From: Ilex aquifolium
Taxonomy: Eukaryota > Streptophyta > Magnoliopsida > Aquifoliales > Aquifoliaceae
NCBI GenBank assembly: GCA_951799425.1
Contig: OX637403.1
Location: 32,900,811-32,964,810, forward strand
Direction: 5' to 3'
DNA length: 64,000 nucleotides
A program made the position numbers and the translations under genes. Position 1 is the first letter of the stretch. The number at the start of each line of letters is the position of its first letter. Below, piece by piece: positions 11,241 through 20,735 of this stretch. Below the pieces are notes generated by a model that made no database searches, was not told the DNA's origin, and was given only the letters and a program-made list of their open reading frames with translations.

Positions 11241-11569
11241 TAGATCGTCAGACAAGTACACTAAAAAAGATGATTTGTTCTCAATTAACGTACCCATTAA
11301 TTGGTGGTTCGCAAGTATACTGAGATACATTTACTAATAGCGGGTGAATTCAGCATATTTCTAGAACAGATACATGAGATAAGACATTTGGACAGACGTC
11401 TCTTCAATTAATTACGCAATTAATACCATAATGAACATACATTTAAACATCATCATCTACCCCATGGAAATATCTCTATAAATAGCGTATCAAAAAATCA
11501 GAACAAAAACACAAAAAAATGGATCAGTCAAGGGAGCATAGAACATAGAGTAACATACAAATGCTTACA

Positions 11570-12060
11570 GGTTTAATTGAGAAGAAGGTACATATACGTC
11601 ATTACAGGTACATAAGTACATAAACTAGTAAATAAAATTTTATCACAGAAGTTACGTATCCATCCTCAGCAAAACTAAAAATTGAATATGATTTGCTCAC
11701 AAACATTCATGATTATACACACACAAAAAATGTATTAACAAACACAATAGGTACGTAATTAATATATACATATTTACATATGTACATAACATATCATATA
11801 TGTCGAATAACATACACAATCATTCAGGCGCATTATACGAATATATACATCAATGAGATATGTACATCAGTATTTAATTGAGAAGAATATACATATACGT
11901 CATTACAGGTACACAAGTACATATACATGTTTACATAGGTACACAACATATCATATATGTCGAATAACATACACGATCATTCAGGTACATTATACCAATA
12001 TATACATCAATGAGATATGTACATCAGTATTTAATTGAGAAGAAGGTACATATACGCCAT
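11570..12060. repeat. Imperfect tandem repeats, about 157-bp period
   Basis: TTTAATTGAGAAGAA followed by ACATATACG(T/C)CATTA occurs near 11573, 11873 and 12030. A longer block with CATATCATATATGTCGAATA and CAATGAGATATGTACATCAG occurs twice, with CAATGAGATA at 11851 and 12008. The array is rich in GTACAT/ATGTAC words. Confidence 0.75.
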
Positions 12061-12762
12061 TATAGGTAGACAAATACATAAAACTAAACACAATTTAAAA
12101 TTACATAAATCATAACGAACATGTATCTAGACCTAGCAACGAATACGTAAAACTTAACTGTTAATTTATGTACCTATCAAATTAACGTTTAAGATAAACG
12201 ACAAGTATATTCCAAATTGCTTGGTTCACGAATTTGAAATTCAAAACTGATAGACAACACCACAAAATCCTCAATAACAAACGCAAAAAAAAAAAGGAAA
12301 CTAATTATATTTTAGGCTGAAATCATGTGATGAGGGCAAAATGGGTATGAAAACACACTAATTGTCCAACCTCCATACGTTCACGCCTACACAGGGACCG
12401 CATCCAATTTTTTTAAAAAAACTTAGAGGACCTTTTTATATATTAAATATTCAGTATGACTAAATTAGTTTACACATTAAAGGAGGGACCCTAACCTAAT
12501 TAACTAATAAAACAATGGATTTTTGGAAGCCGGTATAATGTCTTTGACTATTAGGAGGAAACATTCAAGGAGATATTTTTTGAGATTTTAAGGACATGTA
12601 TTTATACAAAGATCGAAAATACCCAAATCTATTTCAAAACACAATTCAAAATTCAAAAATCAAATAAAATCAAATCTCCTTAATTTTACATATTTTATAA
12701 TTAAACTATCAATATAAAATTCACATTTCAAAATTTAAAATAGATTCAAATATCCTTTATTT

Positions 12763-12772
12763 ATGTGTGTGT

Positions 12773-12803
<31 letters not shown>
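12763..12803. repeat. Alternating purine-pyrimidine palindrome (TG)n(CG)n(CA)n
   Basis: About 40 bp run TG repeats, then CG repeats, then CA repeats, so the tract is self-complementary and strictly alternates purine and pyrimidine. Such tracts are classic Z-DNA or cruciform formers. A related TA/TG/CG tract lies at 10307-10331. Confidence 0.85.
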
Positions 12804-12814
12804 TTTGGGACGTT

Positions 12815-12995
12815 AGCAACGTCACTGTTACTATCCACACGACAGTAAAAAATGCCTCTATTACTGTCCCACGACAAAACAATACCTCTGTTACTGTCCT
12901 GAGGTAGTGAAAATATTTCACTGTTACTATCTTTGAGACAGTAATAATGCCTATGTTATTGTTCACACGATAGTAAAAGTGCATTTATTACTGTC
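12815..12995. repeat. Degenerate short repeats around GTTACTGTCC / GACAGTAA
   Basis: Words such as TGTTACTATC, ATTACTGTCCCA, GTTACTGTCCTGAGG and their partial complements GACAGTAA and GATAGTAA recur every 30-40 bp, often with (T/A)TGCCT(C/A)T between them. Direct and inverted copies are interleaved, so the stretch can fold. No gene was found. Confidence 0.5.
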
Positions 12996-13493
12996 CCATA
13001 AAAAAATTTAATCTTTTTTTTCTCACACTTTCTCCCCAAACAAACACAACAAATTTGGGATTCACAGAAAAAGAACAACCACTCAAAAACAGATCACTAA
13101 CAAAAAAAAAAAAAAAAAAATAGAATCACACATAGAGAGAACAACGAAAACTGAAACTAAAAAGAAAACGAGCTTGATGTGGATGGGAACGAACGAACCA
13201 GTCTTTTTTGGACAACATCAGGTAGGGATGATAGTGGACCGAGAAAAAACGAGTATTCGTCCAAACCTACCCCGTATTGGATGGTAGACGTATACGGAGA
13301 CACCCATATAAACTTGTGCGGGGATGAAGGCGGAGATGAACTTACCCTTACACCCGTCCCGCCCGAAAAAAAAATATATATATATATATACTCCCAAGTT
13401 AAAATCCCTAACTTACTCTCCACTATCAACCGCCCGCCTCCTTTGCCCTCTGCTGTTCCTCAACGCCAACTGTTCCTCACAGCCTCACAGGTC

Positions 13494-13540
<47 letters not shown>

Positions 13541-13689
13541 TTGCTCGCTGATCTCAGTCCACAGACCTCGGTCCTCTGTTTTCAACCATAACAAATTGTC
13601 TACTTAACTCAACAACATGTTTGCACTCACTTCCTTCTATTCCTTTGGTAATAATCATTCCAGATCTCCTACCATTGTTCAGTGATTTC

Positions 13690-14370
13690 TGATGGGTCAA
13701 GCCCAAATGGCCCAATCTATATAGAAAGCCCAAAGAAGAGTCCAATCCATTACCCAAGCCCAAGCCCACTAAAGAGAAAATTCTAGAGAATGTTAGATAA
13801 GAATTTGAATGTTAGATAAGTATTAGAATGTTAGATTTGAATGTTAGATAGGTATTATTTAATTTGTGCGGTTTGGATTGATTCACGTTGTACGGCTAGG
13901 ATTGATTCCCTACTACTATAAATAGACCACCCATTTGGGTGTTCTAGGATGAAGAAAGAAGCAAAGCTTCTAAGAGTGAGTTTAAGAGAGAGTTCTCTTG
14001 AGATTCTTAGTATGCTCTGTGGTTGCAGTTTAGACTGATCTGCCACATCAGAAAAGATTTCTAGAGATTGAGAGTGTAAGTTGTGAGCTTACTATTGAGT
14101 GTTTGCTTCTCTCTCTCTCTACCTCTCAAGCATTGTAAAACTCTCCGGAGTATCACCATGATTGATCAATAAAACATCCCAGGCCACCGTCGCCTTTCGA
14201 AGAGTGGACGTAGGTCATCCGAGACCGAACCACTATAAACCTCCTGTGTTGATCCCTTATTTACAATTTCGTCATTGATTGTCATTGATTGCCTATTAAT
14301 TGTTTATTAATCATACTCGTACACATTCTTGACTGTTGATCTTGCACGAAGACCAATTTGTGCATCATCA
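13690..14370 (+). repeat. 5' LTR of the gag-only element
   Basis: 681 bp, TGATGGGTC...GCATCATCA. It contains a TATA box (13917-13924) and a CT-rich tract near 14107-14120. Confidence 0.93.
13917..13924 (+). promoter_or_regulatory. LTR TATA box
   Basis: TATAAATA lies about 230 bp into the 5' LTR in a suitable place to start the genomic RNA. The same site is in the 3' LTR at about 17339-17346. Confidence 0.65.
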
Positions 14371-14373
14371 GTT

Positions 14374-14390
14374 TGGCGCCGTCTGTGGGA
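14374..14390 (+). other. Primer-binding site
   Basis: TGGCGCCGTCTGTGGGA starts 3 bases after the 5' LTR. The first nine bases complement an ACGGCGCCA-3' tRNA end, such as plant tRNA-Asp. The same sequence occurs in inverse orientation in the two other LTR elements of this window. Confidence 0.75.
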
Positions 14391-14422
14391 ACGACGTAGT
14401 CTTCCTACCTCTCCCGCAATCC

Positions 14423-15583
14423 ATGGCAATCACCACCAGATCAAAGTCTCATCAACCCGGAGACAACAACCCCGTGCACCAGGAGGAGGCTCCGCCTAAC
14501 AACTCTGTGCACCGGGAGGAGGCTCCACCTCCCCTCGCACCCGAAGGACCCCCTGCTACGGCGACTCCCGCCGTTGGGTCACAACAACAACTCCTGCAGA
14601 CTATGCAGCTGCTGGTGAACCAAAACCAGCAGATCATCCAGTTGATGCTCTCTCAAGGAGGAGTCACCCATCACCCTGTTGGAGGAGTCCCACTCCCTCC
14701 AACAAAGGAAGAGCCACTGCCTGTCTTTTCTGGGCATCAAGTCCCCTACCATGGAGTCCCTCGCCCGAACGCTCCAGGACCACGTCGAGGAGTCCCACAT
14801 CCAGTTCCTCCTCCGCGCGCAGGGGGCACACAGGTACGCCTTTCATGCGACCTAGTGCCGGAAGACGAAGAAGAAAGCCAGTATGGGGATCACGAGAACC
14901 AGTACCAACACCAGACGGAGGATGTCCCCAACCAGTGGGACGAGAAGATAAGGGAAGTGCAAAACCAACTCGGTAAAGCCCTCAACGCCATCAAGGCACA
15001 GGCGCCAACGACCGTGGACCACCTGGTAAGACGCACTGACACACACTTCATTGCTGATATTGTCAACTATCCACTGCCCTCAAAGTTCAAGATGCCCATC
15101 ATCGAGACATTTGATGGCAACAAAGACCCCCTCGAACATCTGGACACCTACAAGTCTCTCATGCAGCTCCACAATGTGCCTGAAGAGATCATGTGCCGGG
15201 CGTTCCCCACCACTTTGAAGGGAACCGCTCGTCAATGGTTCTCCAAGCTCAGGCCCTCTTCCATCCGTTCTTTCGAAGAACTAAGCATGTCATTCGTCTC
15301 CCGCTTCATTGGGGGACACCGCCATCAGAAGCCTATGACCCACCTGCTCACCATCAAGCAGGATAGGGATGAAAGCCTTCGTGAATACCTCGCTCGCTTC
15401 AATAAGGAGGTGCTCCAGATTGATGAGTCGGATGATAAAGTAGTCATGGCTGCCCTTATCGCCGGACTCCGCACGTCCAACTTTATGTTCTCAGTCATCA
15501 AGAAGCCTCCCTTCAGTATGCCCGAACTACTGTCCAGGGCCCAGAAGTATATAAACGTCGAGGACGTCACTAAGGCCCGCTAA
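14423..15583 (+). CDS. Gag polyprotein of the gag-only element
   Basis: An intact 386-aa frame. The start at 14423 (MAITTRSKSH) is chosen because it is the first ATG after the primer-binding site; the open frame upstream runs into the LTR. The N-terminal third is Pro/Gln-rich and low complexity. The retrotransposon gag domain is in the C-terminal half, with the typical W-DEKI, F-DPLEHL-YKSLM, CRAF-LKGTARQWF and SLREYL-RFNKEVL signatures. No zinc knuckle follows, because the frame stops at 15583 soon after YINVEDVTKAR. Gag would form the virus-like particle; Pol functions must come from elsewhere. The high GC and intact frame fit a recent insertion. Confidence 0.88.
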   Translation: MAITTRSKSHQPGDNNPVHQEEAPPNNSVHREEAPPPLAPEGPPATATPAVGSQQQLLQTMQLLVNQNQQIIQLMLSQGGVTHHPVGGVPLPPTKEEPLPVFSGHQVPYHGVPRPNAPGPRRGVPHPVPPPRAGGTQVRLSCDLVPEDEEESQYGDHENQYQHQTEDVPNQWDEKIREVQNQLGKALNAIKAQAPTTVDHLVRRTDTHFIADIVNYPLPSKFKMPIIETFDGNKDPLEHLDTYKSLMQLHNVPEEIMCRAFPTTLKGTARQWFSKLRPSSIRSFEELSMSFVSRFIGGHRHQKPMTHLLTIKQDRDESLREYLARFNKEVLQIDESDDKVVMAALIAGLRTSNFMFSVIKKPPFSMPELLSRAQKYINVEDVTKAR

Positions 15584-15669
15584 GGTGAGTCCTCACGAGG
15601 AGGGGACAAAAGGAAAGAAAGCCGAAAGACTCTCCACCAGAGGCGCCCCATGACGGCCTCTCCCTCCTC

Positions 15670-15885
15670 AACTCCATCTCACCGGAATGAGTCAATAGAA
15701 GGAGTCTCAGACGTCTAGCTCCACAGAGCCCTCCTAACCTCCATCTCACCGGAATGAATCAATGGAAGGACTCTCAGACGTCCAGCTCCACAGAGCCCTC
15801 CTCATCTCCATCTCAATGGAATGAGCCTCAGGCGTCAAGCTCCTCAGCGCCCTCCTCATCTCCGTATCAATGAAATGAGCCTCTG
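15670..15885 (+). repeat. Tandem repeat, about 67-bp period
   Basis: CTCCATCTCACCGGAATGA-type units start near 15672, 15739, 15806 and 15860, and most contain CAGACGTC and CAGCTCC. The last unit is shortened. Confidence 0.75.
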
Positions 15886-16500
15886 CTACGGCAGCCATCT
15901 CCCGAGACTATACGTAGCTCGGCTTCTATGACTTTGCTCTCGCGCAAGTAGTCACCCCTGCCACGGCAGCCATCTCCGAGACTATACGTAGCTCGGCCTC
16001 TATGACTCTGCTCTCGCGCAAGTAGTCACCCCTGCCACGGCAGCCATCTCCGAGACTATACGTAGCTCGGCCTCTATGACTCTGCTCTCGCGCAAGTCTA
16101 TCTCCCGAGACTATACGTAGCTCGGCCTCTATGACTCTGCTCTCGCGCAAGTAGTCACCCCTGCCACGGTAGCCATCTCCGAGACTATACGTAGCTCGGC
16201 CTCTATGACTCTGCTCTCGCGCAAGTCTATCTCCCGAGACTATACGTAGCTCGGCCTTTATGACTCTGCTCTCGCGCAAGTCTATCTCCCGAGACTATAC
16301 GTAGCTCGGCCTCTATGACTCTGCTCTCGCGCAAGTCTATCTCCCGAGACTATACGTAGCTCGGCCTTTATGACTCTGCTCTCGCGCAAGTCTATCTCCC
16401 GAGACTATACGTAGCTCGGCCTCTATGACTCTGCTCTCGCGCAAGTAGTCACCCCTGCCACGGCAGTCATCTCCCGAGACTATACGTAACTCAGTCTTAG
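15885..16500 (+). repeat. Minisatellite, 55-bp core unit with a longer variant
   Basis: The core GAGACTATACGTAGCTCGG followed by CTATGACTCTGCTCTCGCG repeats about ten times. Units alternate between a short form preceded by CTATCTCCC and a long form preceded by GTCACCCCTGCCACGGCAG. The block lies in the untranslated region between gag and the 3' LTR. Confidence 0.88.
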
Positions 16501-16639
16501 CTCATGCGGCCCTCTCACGGGACATCCACAGCTCTCCCTCTCCTAGCTGTACCCGAGCAGCTTACCAGATATCGGCACTGTTCTCAAACAGGCAGCCTAA
16601 CTCCAGCTTAGCGGCTCTCTCGCGGGTCGCCAAAAAAGC

Positions 16640-16815
16640 TTGACATATCTCTGCTCTGCTCTTAAGCAGCAGCCTACTGCTCTCAAGCAGACAACCTACC
16701 TCTGCACTGCTCTCAAGCAGGCAGCCTACCTACCTCCGCACTACTCTCAAGCAGACAACCTACCTCTGCACTGCTCTCAAGCAGGCAGCCTACCTACCTC
16801 CGCACTATTCTCAAG
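16640..16815 (+). repeat. Tandem repeat around GCTCTCAAGCAG
   Basis: CTCTGCACTGCTCTCAAGCAG and CTACCTCCGCACTACTCTC-type units alternate several times. A related block, in reverse orientation and more diverged, is at 57020-57460 in the other gag-only element. Confidence 0.75.
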
Positions 16816-17096
16816 CGCCGAGCACATGCGTCAAGACCCCCCAGGCTCGCCCAAGGCAACTCCGGCTCGCCCAAGACAACTCTAGGTGCTCAAAATGGGG
16901 CTTATAATATATCAAATCGAAGCTCTCGACGAGCCCTACAAAACTCACTTCCTTAGGCAATAATTGATGCTGTAAAAAGTCCAAAAAAAGGCTCAGAAAT
17001 AGCTGTTTTGGCCTCCCGAAGTTCTTCCAGTTATGCCGGTCAGCCGAAAATTCGAGTTTAACCGAATGCCCTCCTCTCCAAGTTTCATTGGACACA

Positions 17097-17113
17097 GGGC
17101 ATTGGGGGGCAAA
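17097..17113 (+). other. Polypurine tract
   Basis: GGGCATTGGGGGGCAAA lies immediately before the 3' LTR. The counterpart in the element at 54904-59269 is the reverse complement of CATTTGCCCCTCAATGCCC, showing that the two elements are related. Confidence 0.7.
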
Positions 17114-17792
17114 TGATGGGTCAAGCCCAAATGGCCCAATCTATATAGAAAGCCCAAAGAAGAGTCCAATCCATTACCCAAGCCCAAGCCCACTAAAGAG
17201 AAAATTCTAGAGAATGTTAGATAAGAATTTGAATGTTAGATAAGTATTAGAATGTTAGATTTGAATGTTAGATAGGTATTATTTAATTTGTGCGGTTTGG
17301 ATTGATTCACGTTGTACGGCTAGGATTGATTCCCTACTACTATAAATAGACCACCCATTTGGGTGTTCTAGGATGAAGAAAGAAGCAAAGCTTCTAAGAG
17401 TGAGTTTAAGAGAGAGTTCTCTTGAGATTCTTAGTATGCTCTGTGGTTGCAGTTTAGACTGATCTGCCACATCAGAAAAGATTTCTAGAGATTGAGAGTG
17501 TAAGTTGTGAGCTTACTATTGAGTGTTTGCTTCTCTCTCTCTACCTCTCAAGCATTGTAAAACTCTCCGGAGTATCACCATGATTGATCAATAAAACATC
17601 CCAGGCCACCGTCGCCTTTCGAAGAGTGGACGTAGGTCATCCGAGACCGAACCACTATAAACCTCCTGTGTTGATCCCTTATTTACAATTTCGTCATTGA
17701 TTGTCATTGATTGCCTATTAATTGTTTATTAATCATACTCGTACACATTCTTGACTGTTGATCTTGCACGAAGACCAATTTGTGCATCATCA
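17114..17792 (+). repeat. 3' LTR of the gag-only element
   Basis: 679 bp, identical by eye to the 5' LTR apart from one CT dinucleotide. It is followed by the target repeat ATTTC. Confidence 0.93.
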
Positions 17793-18827
17793 ATTTCAAT
17801 GAAGTCTGTTTCCCTCCCTCATCCCCCTGCTATTCTATTTCACAGCTTGCATTACCAAATAGTTCCAACAAATCACACAATTCTTGTTCAACGAGAATGA
17901 AAAATTATATCGACATCCCTCAGTAACGTAAATCAACTACCCAGTAGGGTCCCCATTGAAGTTGACCAGGAAAATTTTCCGTTAAATCTTCAGTTCCCTC
18001 TTCACACTTAGCACAGATGAGCACCGAAGGCAGAATAGAACATCTAGTAGTTCTCAATAAAGCCATTCTTTTTTAACAATATTAAACCTCTGCAATTAAG
18101 ATAATATTTTTATTATTGATTACTTGAATAATCATGTCTGGCTCTGGATTTGGCCCTCCTAGAAAGGATAAGACAGAAGATTTAACTTCACGACATTGCA
18201 AGAACTTTCTTTCATGAGCCAGTTTGAGAAAAGCAATCCCTCAAAATGGGTTAAGGGTGGGTTTAAGAACGAACACCATTTTGGAATGATTTGTAGCCAA
18301 TACAATTTTTCATGATTTTCTTCTTTCAAGATTCAATTTAATTCCATTTTTATACTTTTAAAGAAGCAACCTATATTAGCTTGCCTTCAAATGTAACACA
18401 AGGTTTCGCTTATTATAATGTGGGTCAAAAGCAAACAAAACCTCATCCTTGTTGACCTTCTCAATAAAAATATGCTACTCTACCATTTTTCATCCTATTT
18501 TGACCTTGGTAATTTTTTAATTTCAACCAACCAATTTTATTAGTAAATACAAAATATTTTTTATACAATTATTATAGTTTTTTATGTTTTATTTTTTTTA
18601 TTAAATTACAGGTGTGAAACTACATGGCCGAAAAGTTTATCCATTACGTTGTTTGTGTTATGTTGAATTATATCAAATTCAAGTATTATTTTGGACATTT
18701 ATTGTTTGTGTTATGTTGGAATATGTTATTCTACATTATGTTGTGTTAGATTATTTAGAATGTTGTTGGATTATTTAAAATGTTATATTTATTTAGAATT
18801 TTGGATTATGTTGGTTTGAGCTTGGAC

Positions 18828-18888
18828 TTGGGCTTGGGCTTAGGCTTGGGCTTGGGCTTGGGCTTAGGCTTAGGCTTGGGCTTGAGTG
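18828..18888 (+). repeat. GGGCTT / AGGCTT hexamer tract
   Basis: About ten hexamers of GGGCTT and AGGCTT in the right arm of the hAT-like element. Confidence 0.8.
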
Positions 18889-19064
18889 GGTACGAGGGAA
18901 GCGAGGATGGGGGCAGGGATTAGAAATTTACCCGCGGACAGAGATGGGAAGGAAAACTATACCCGTTAATGGAGGTGGACCGGGGATGGACGGAGTTTTT
19001 TTAAGTAGGTACGGGAATGGAGACTACACCCCCCCGCCCCCGCTTCGGTCCACTGACATCCCTA

Positions 19065-19751
19065 CCATCAGGCTTGATCATGATAAAAATTTGTTTTATT
19101 TCTTCATTCTGTGATGTTTTTAATCTAGCGAGGAATTGAACGAACATGGTGAGGAAGGAGATACAAAAAATGATATATAATATAAAAGAGAGAGGAGAGA
19201 GAAATTAAAGGAAGAGAGAAGAGAGATGAGAGAGAAATTAAAGGAAGAAATATGAGTCTTAAAAAGATATGTGTGATCCACTAAAAGTCAAAATAGGGAA
19301 AAAAAAAATAAGTAAAAAAACTATTAGATCTACTTATAAAAAAGTATATAATATGTGTCATTAATAAACCAAAGAAATTGCACATGTCCTTATTGATAAA
19401 AGAGTTAACTTAAATGTTGTATATTGTTAATCACTAGATAAAATTACTCATTATTTTAATACTCTATTTAATTTTATCTTTTGTTCATCTGTATTACATT
19501 AGACTGTATTCATTTATTCAACCCATCTATTTCTAATAAATCAAACGAGGCCATGTAGTCCCCATCCCCATATAAAGCTACAGCAACCCTCAAAGAAGGC
19601 CCTCAACTCAACGGCCTAGGTCTAATCTAATATTTACAAAACAATACCGTCTCTCATCATAACCATTGCTGCTTCATCTTCTTGTGTATTTACTTCATCA
19701 GTTATCTTCTATTCTTGCAATCTTTTCCCCGAGAATTAATGTCTGTATTTA
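19065..19751. other. Intergenic, AT-rich with possible promoter
   Basis: AT-rich DNA with GAGA tracts (19190-19250). A TATAAA at about 19570 lies upstream of the short interrupted reading frame described next. No other gene was recognised. Confidence 0.35.
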
Positions 19752-19873
19752 GTTCATCGGTTGGGTCGGTCATTACTGCCGACTACTTTGGTGACGAACA
19801 AGAAGGGAGTCATCAAACCAGTGGATCAACTTGGCTATTCCACAGCTCCTGTCGTCGATAACAAAAAGAAAAG
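19752..19873 (+). pseudogene. Possible terminal exon split by the Tat insertion
   Basis: After a good acceptor-like site (TGTATTTAG at about 19751) an open frame reads TNKKGVIKPVDQLGYSTAP and runs into the Tat element. If the element and one copy of its target repeat are ignored, the frame continues at 32185 and stops at about 32209 in a Lys/Asn-rich tail. The product is unknown and upstream exons were not found. The tail may be chance, so this is a weak call. Confidence 0.28.
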
Positions 19874-20557
19874 TGATGGTGCGAATCTACGCGAATGAGC
19901 TATGGAACAGGGTTATTTAATATGAACGATCCGGGTGAAGCTGAGTACGATGTCTGAGCTGCAAGGCTCGTGCTTGATAAGACAATATGATGCTTAGGGG
20001 ATTTTGGAAAGGGGGTGATAACAAGACAAGATTATAGTAGTTCACCGGCCTGAGCTCGGCTAGTCCACTCTGCAATGGAGTTTCTTGCTCCTCTCTTTCT
20101 TATTGAACCAGTTGAACGTATTACAGTCGTATATGCCCCCCGTGGGGCTCTATTGCCTCCCTTTTATAGCCTCATGCTTACCTCTAATTCGAAATCACCT
20201 CATTTATTGAAGGGATCGTGCCCTATCTTCGTCTATAATCTCGGAGTTACCTAAACTTCCTATGGCTGGCTTCAAACGGCGAGATCTTTGTCTTCTATCA
20301 TGGGATCCTCTCCTTGGTTTTAGGAGAGGATCTTGGTTGTTTACGGGTTTCACGCCTTGGATCAGCCTAATTCCCATTGCGAAGGTATCCGCTGTCATCT
20401 CGCTGCCCTCTTGTCATTTCTCAGTTCACATCTTCAGCTGGGAACCCTTGCGCCCGGCTGGATGAGCTCATACCATGGCTGGATGAGCTCTGCTTATTTT
20501 ACCTGGGCTGAGCTCACTTTCTAAGCTCGTGTCTAGGGCTTATTTTAGGTATCATCA
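19874..20557 (-). repeat. 3' LTR of the Tat element
   Basis: 684 bp bounded by TGATGG and ATCATCA. A minus-strand TATAAAAG lies at 20161-20168. Confidence 0.93.
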
Positions 20558-20644
20558 GTTGCCCCCCAGCCCTTGCCTTAAGTTAGCTTAGGCAGGGGCT
20601 GACCTGTTTTTAAACCAAGCTAGAGTCTGACTGACCTAGGCTTG

Positions 20645-20650
20645 TATAAA
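20645..20650 (+). promoter_or_regulatory. Putative TATA box of the antisense gene A
   Basis: TATAAA in GGCTTGTATAAAGGCAC lies 90 bp upstream of the first ATG of antisense frame A and just inside the LTR. This suggests a dedicated antisense promoter. Confidence 0.45.
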
Positions 20651-20735
20651 GGCACTGCCTTTTTGACGGTTTTCTGTCAATCATGGTCTCCTCGATTCCC
20701 GCGCATGTTCCAGCCCACGTCCTCTCAAGCCATAA

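Larger units (their letters stand above)
13690..17792 (+). mobile_element. Gag-only LTR retrotransposon (TR-GAG type, Ty3/Gypsy), young insertion
   Basis: The two LTRs (681 and 679 bp) start TGATG and end CATCA. I see no substitutions between them, only a 2-bp difference in a CT tract. The target duplication ATTTC is perfect (13685-13689 and 17793-17797). A primer-binding site follows the 5' LTR and a purine tract precedes the 3' LTR. The only long coding frame is gag, with no protease, RT, RNase H or integrase. The organisation matches the TR-GAG class of non-autonomous elements, which depend on another element's Pol. Three tandem-repeat blocks fill 15670-16815. Confidence 0.92.
13223..19064. 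mobile_element. hAT-like DNA transposon (interrupted by an LTR element)
   Basis: The terminal inverted repeats are TAGGGATG-A-T-AGTGGACCG at 13223 and its near-complement ending CATCCCTA at 19064. The flanks are ACATCAGG on the left and CCATCAGG on the right, an 8-bp target duplication with one mismatch, as expected for hAT. Without the 4.1 kb nested retrotransposon the element is about 1.7 kb. It has no transposase frame and is non-autonomous. The left arm contains TA, CT and CA microsatellites (13375-13540). The right arm has a GGGCTT hexamer tract. Confidence 0.7.

Noticed and set aside
14336..14422. N-terminal extension of gag into the 5' LTR
   Set aside because: It would translate through the LTR end and primer-binding site; the ATG at 14423 is the natural start.
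15926..16279. Minus-strand 117-aa repetitive frame
   Set aside because: A by-product of the 55-bp minisatellite; the repeat period keeps the frame only locally.
20204..20524. Small open frames inside the Tat LTRs (also at 31818-32219)
   Set aside because: Present identically in both LTRs on both strands, no family similarity, and they lie across the U3/R region.
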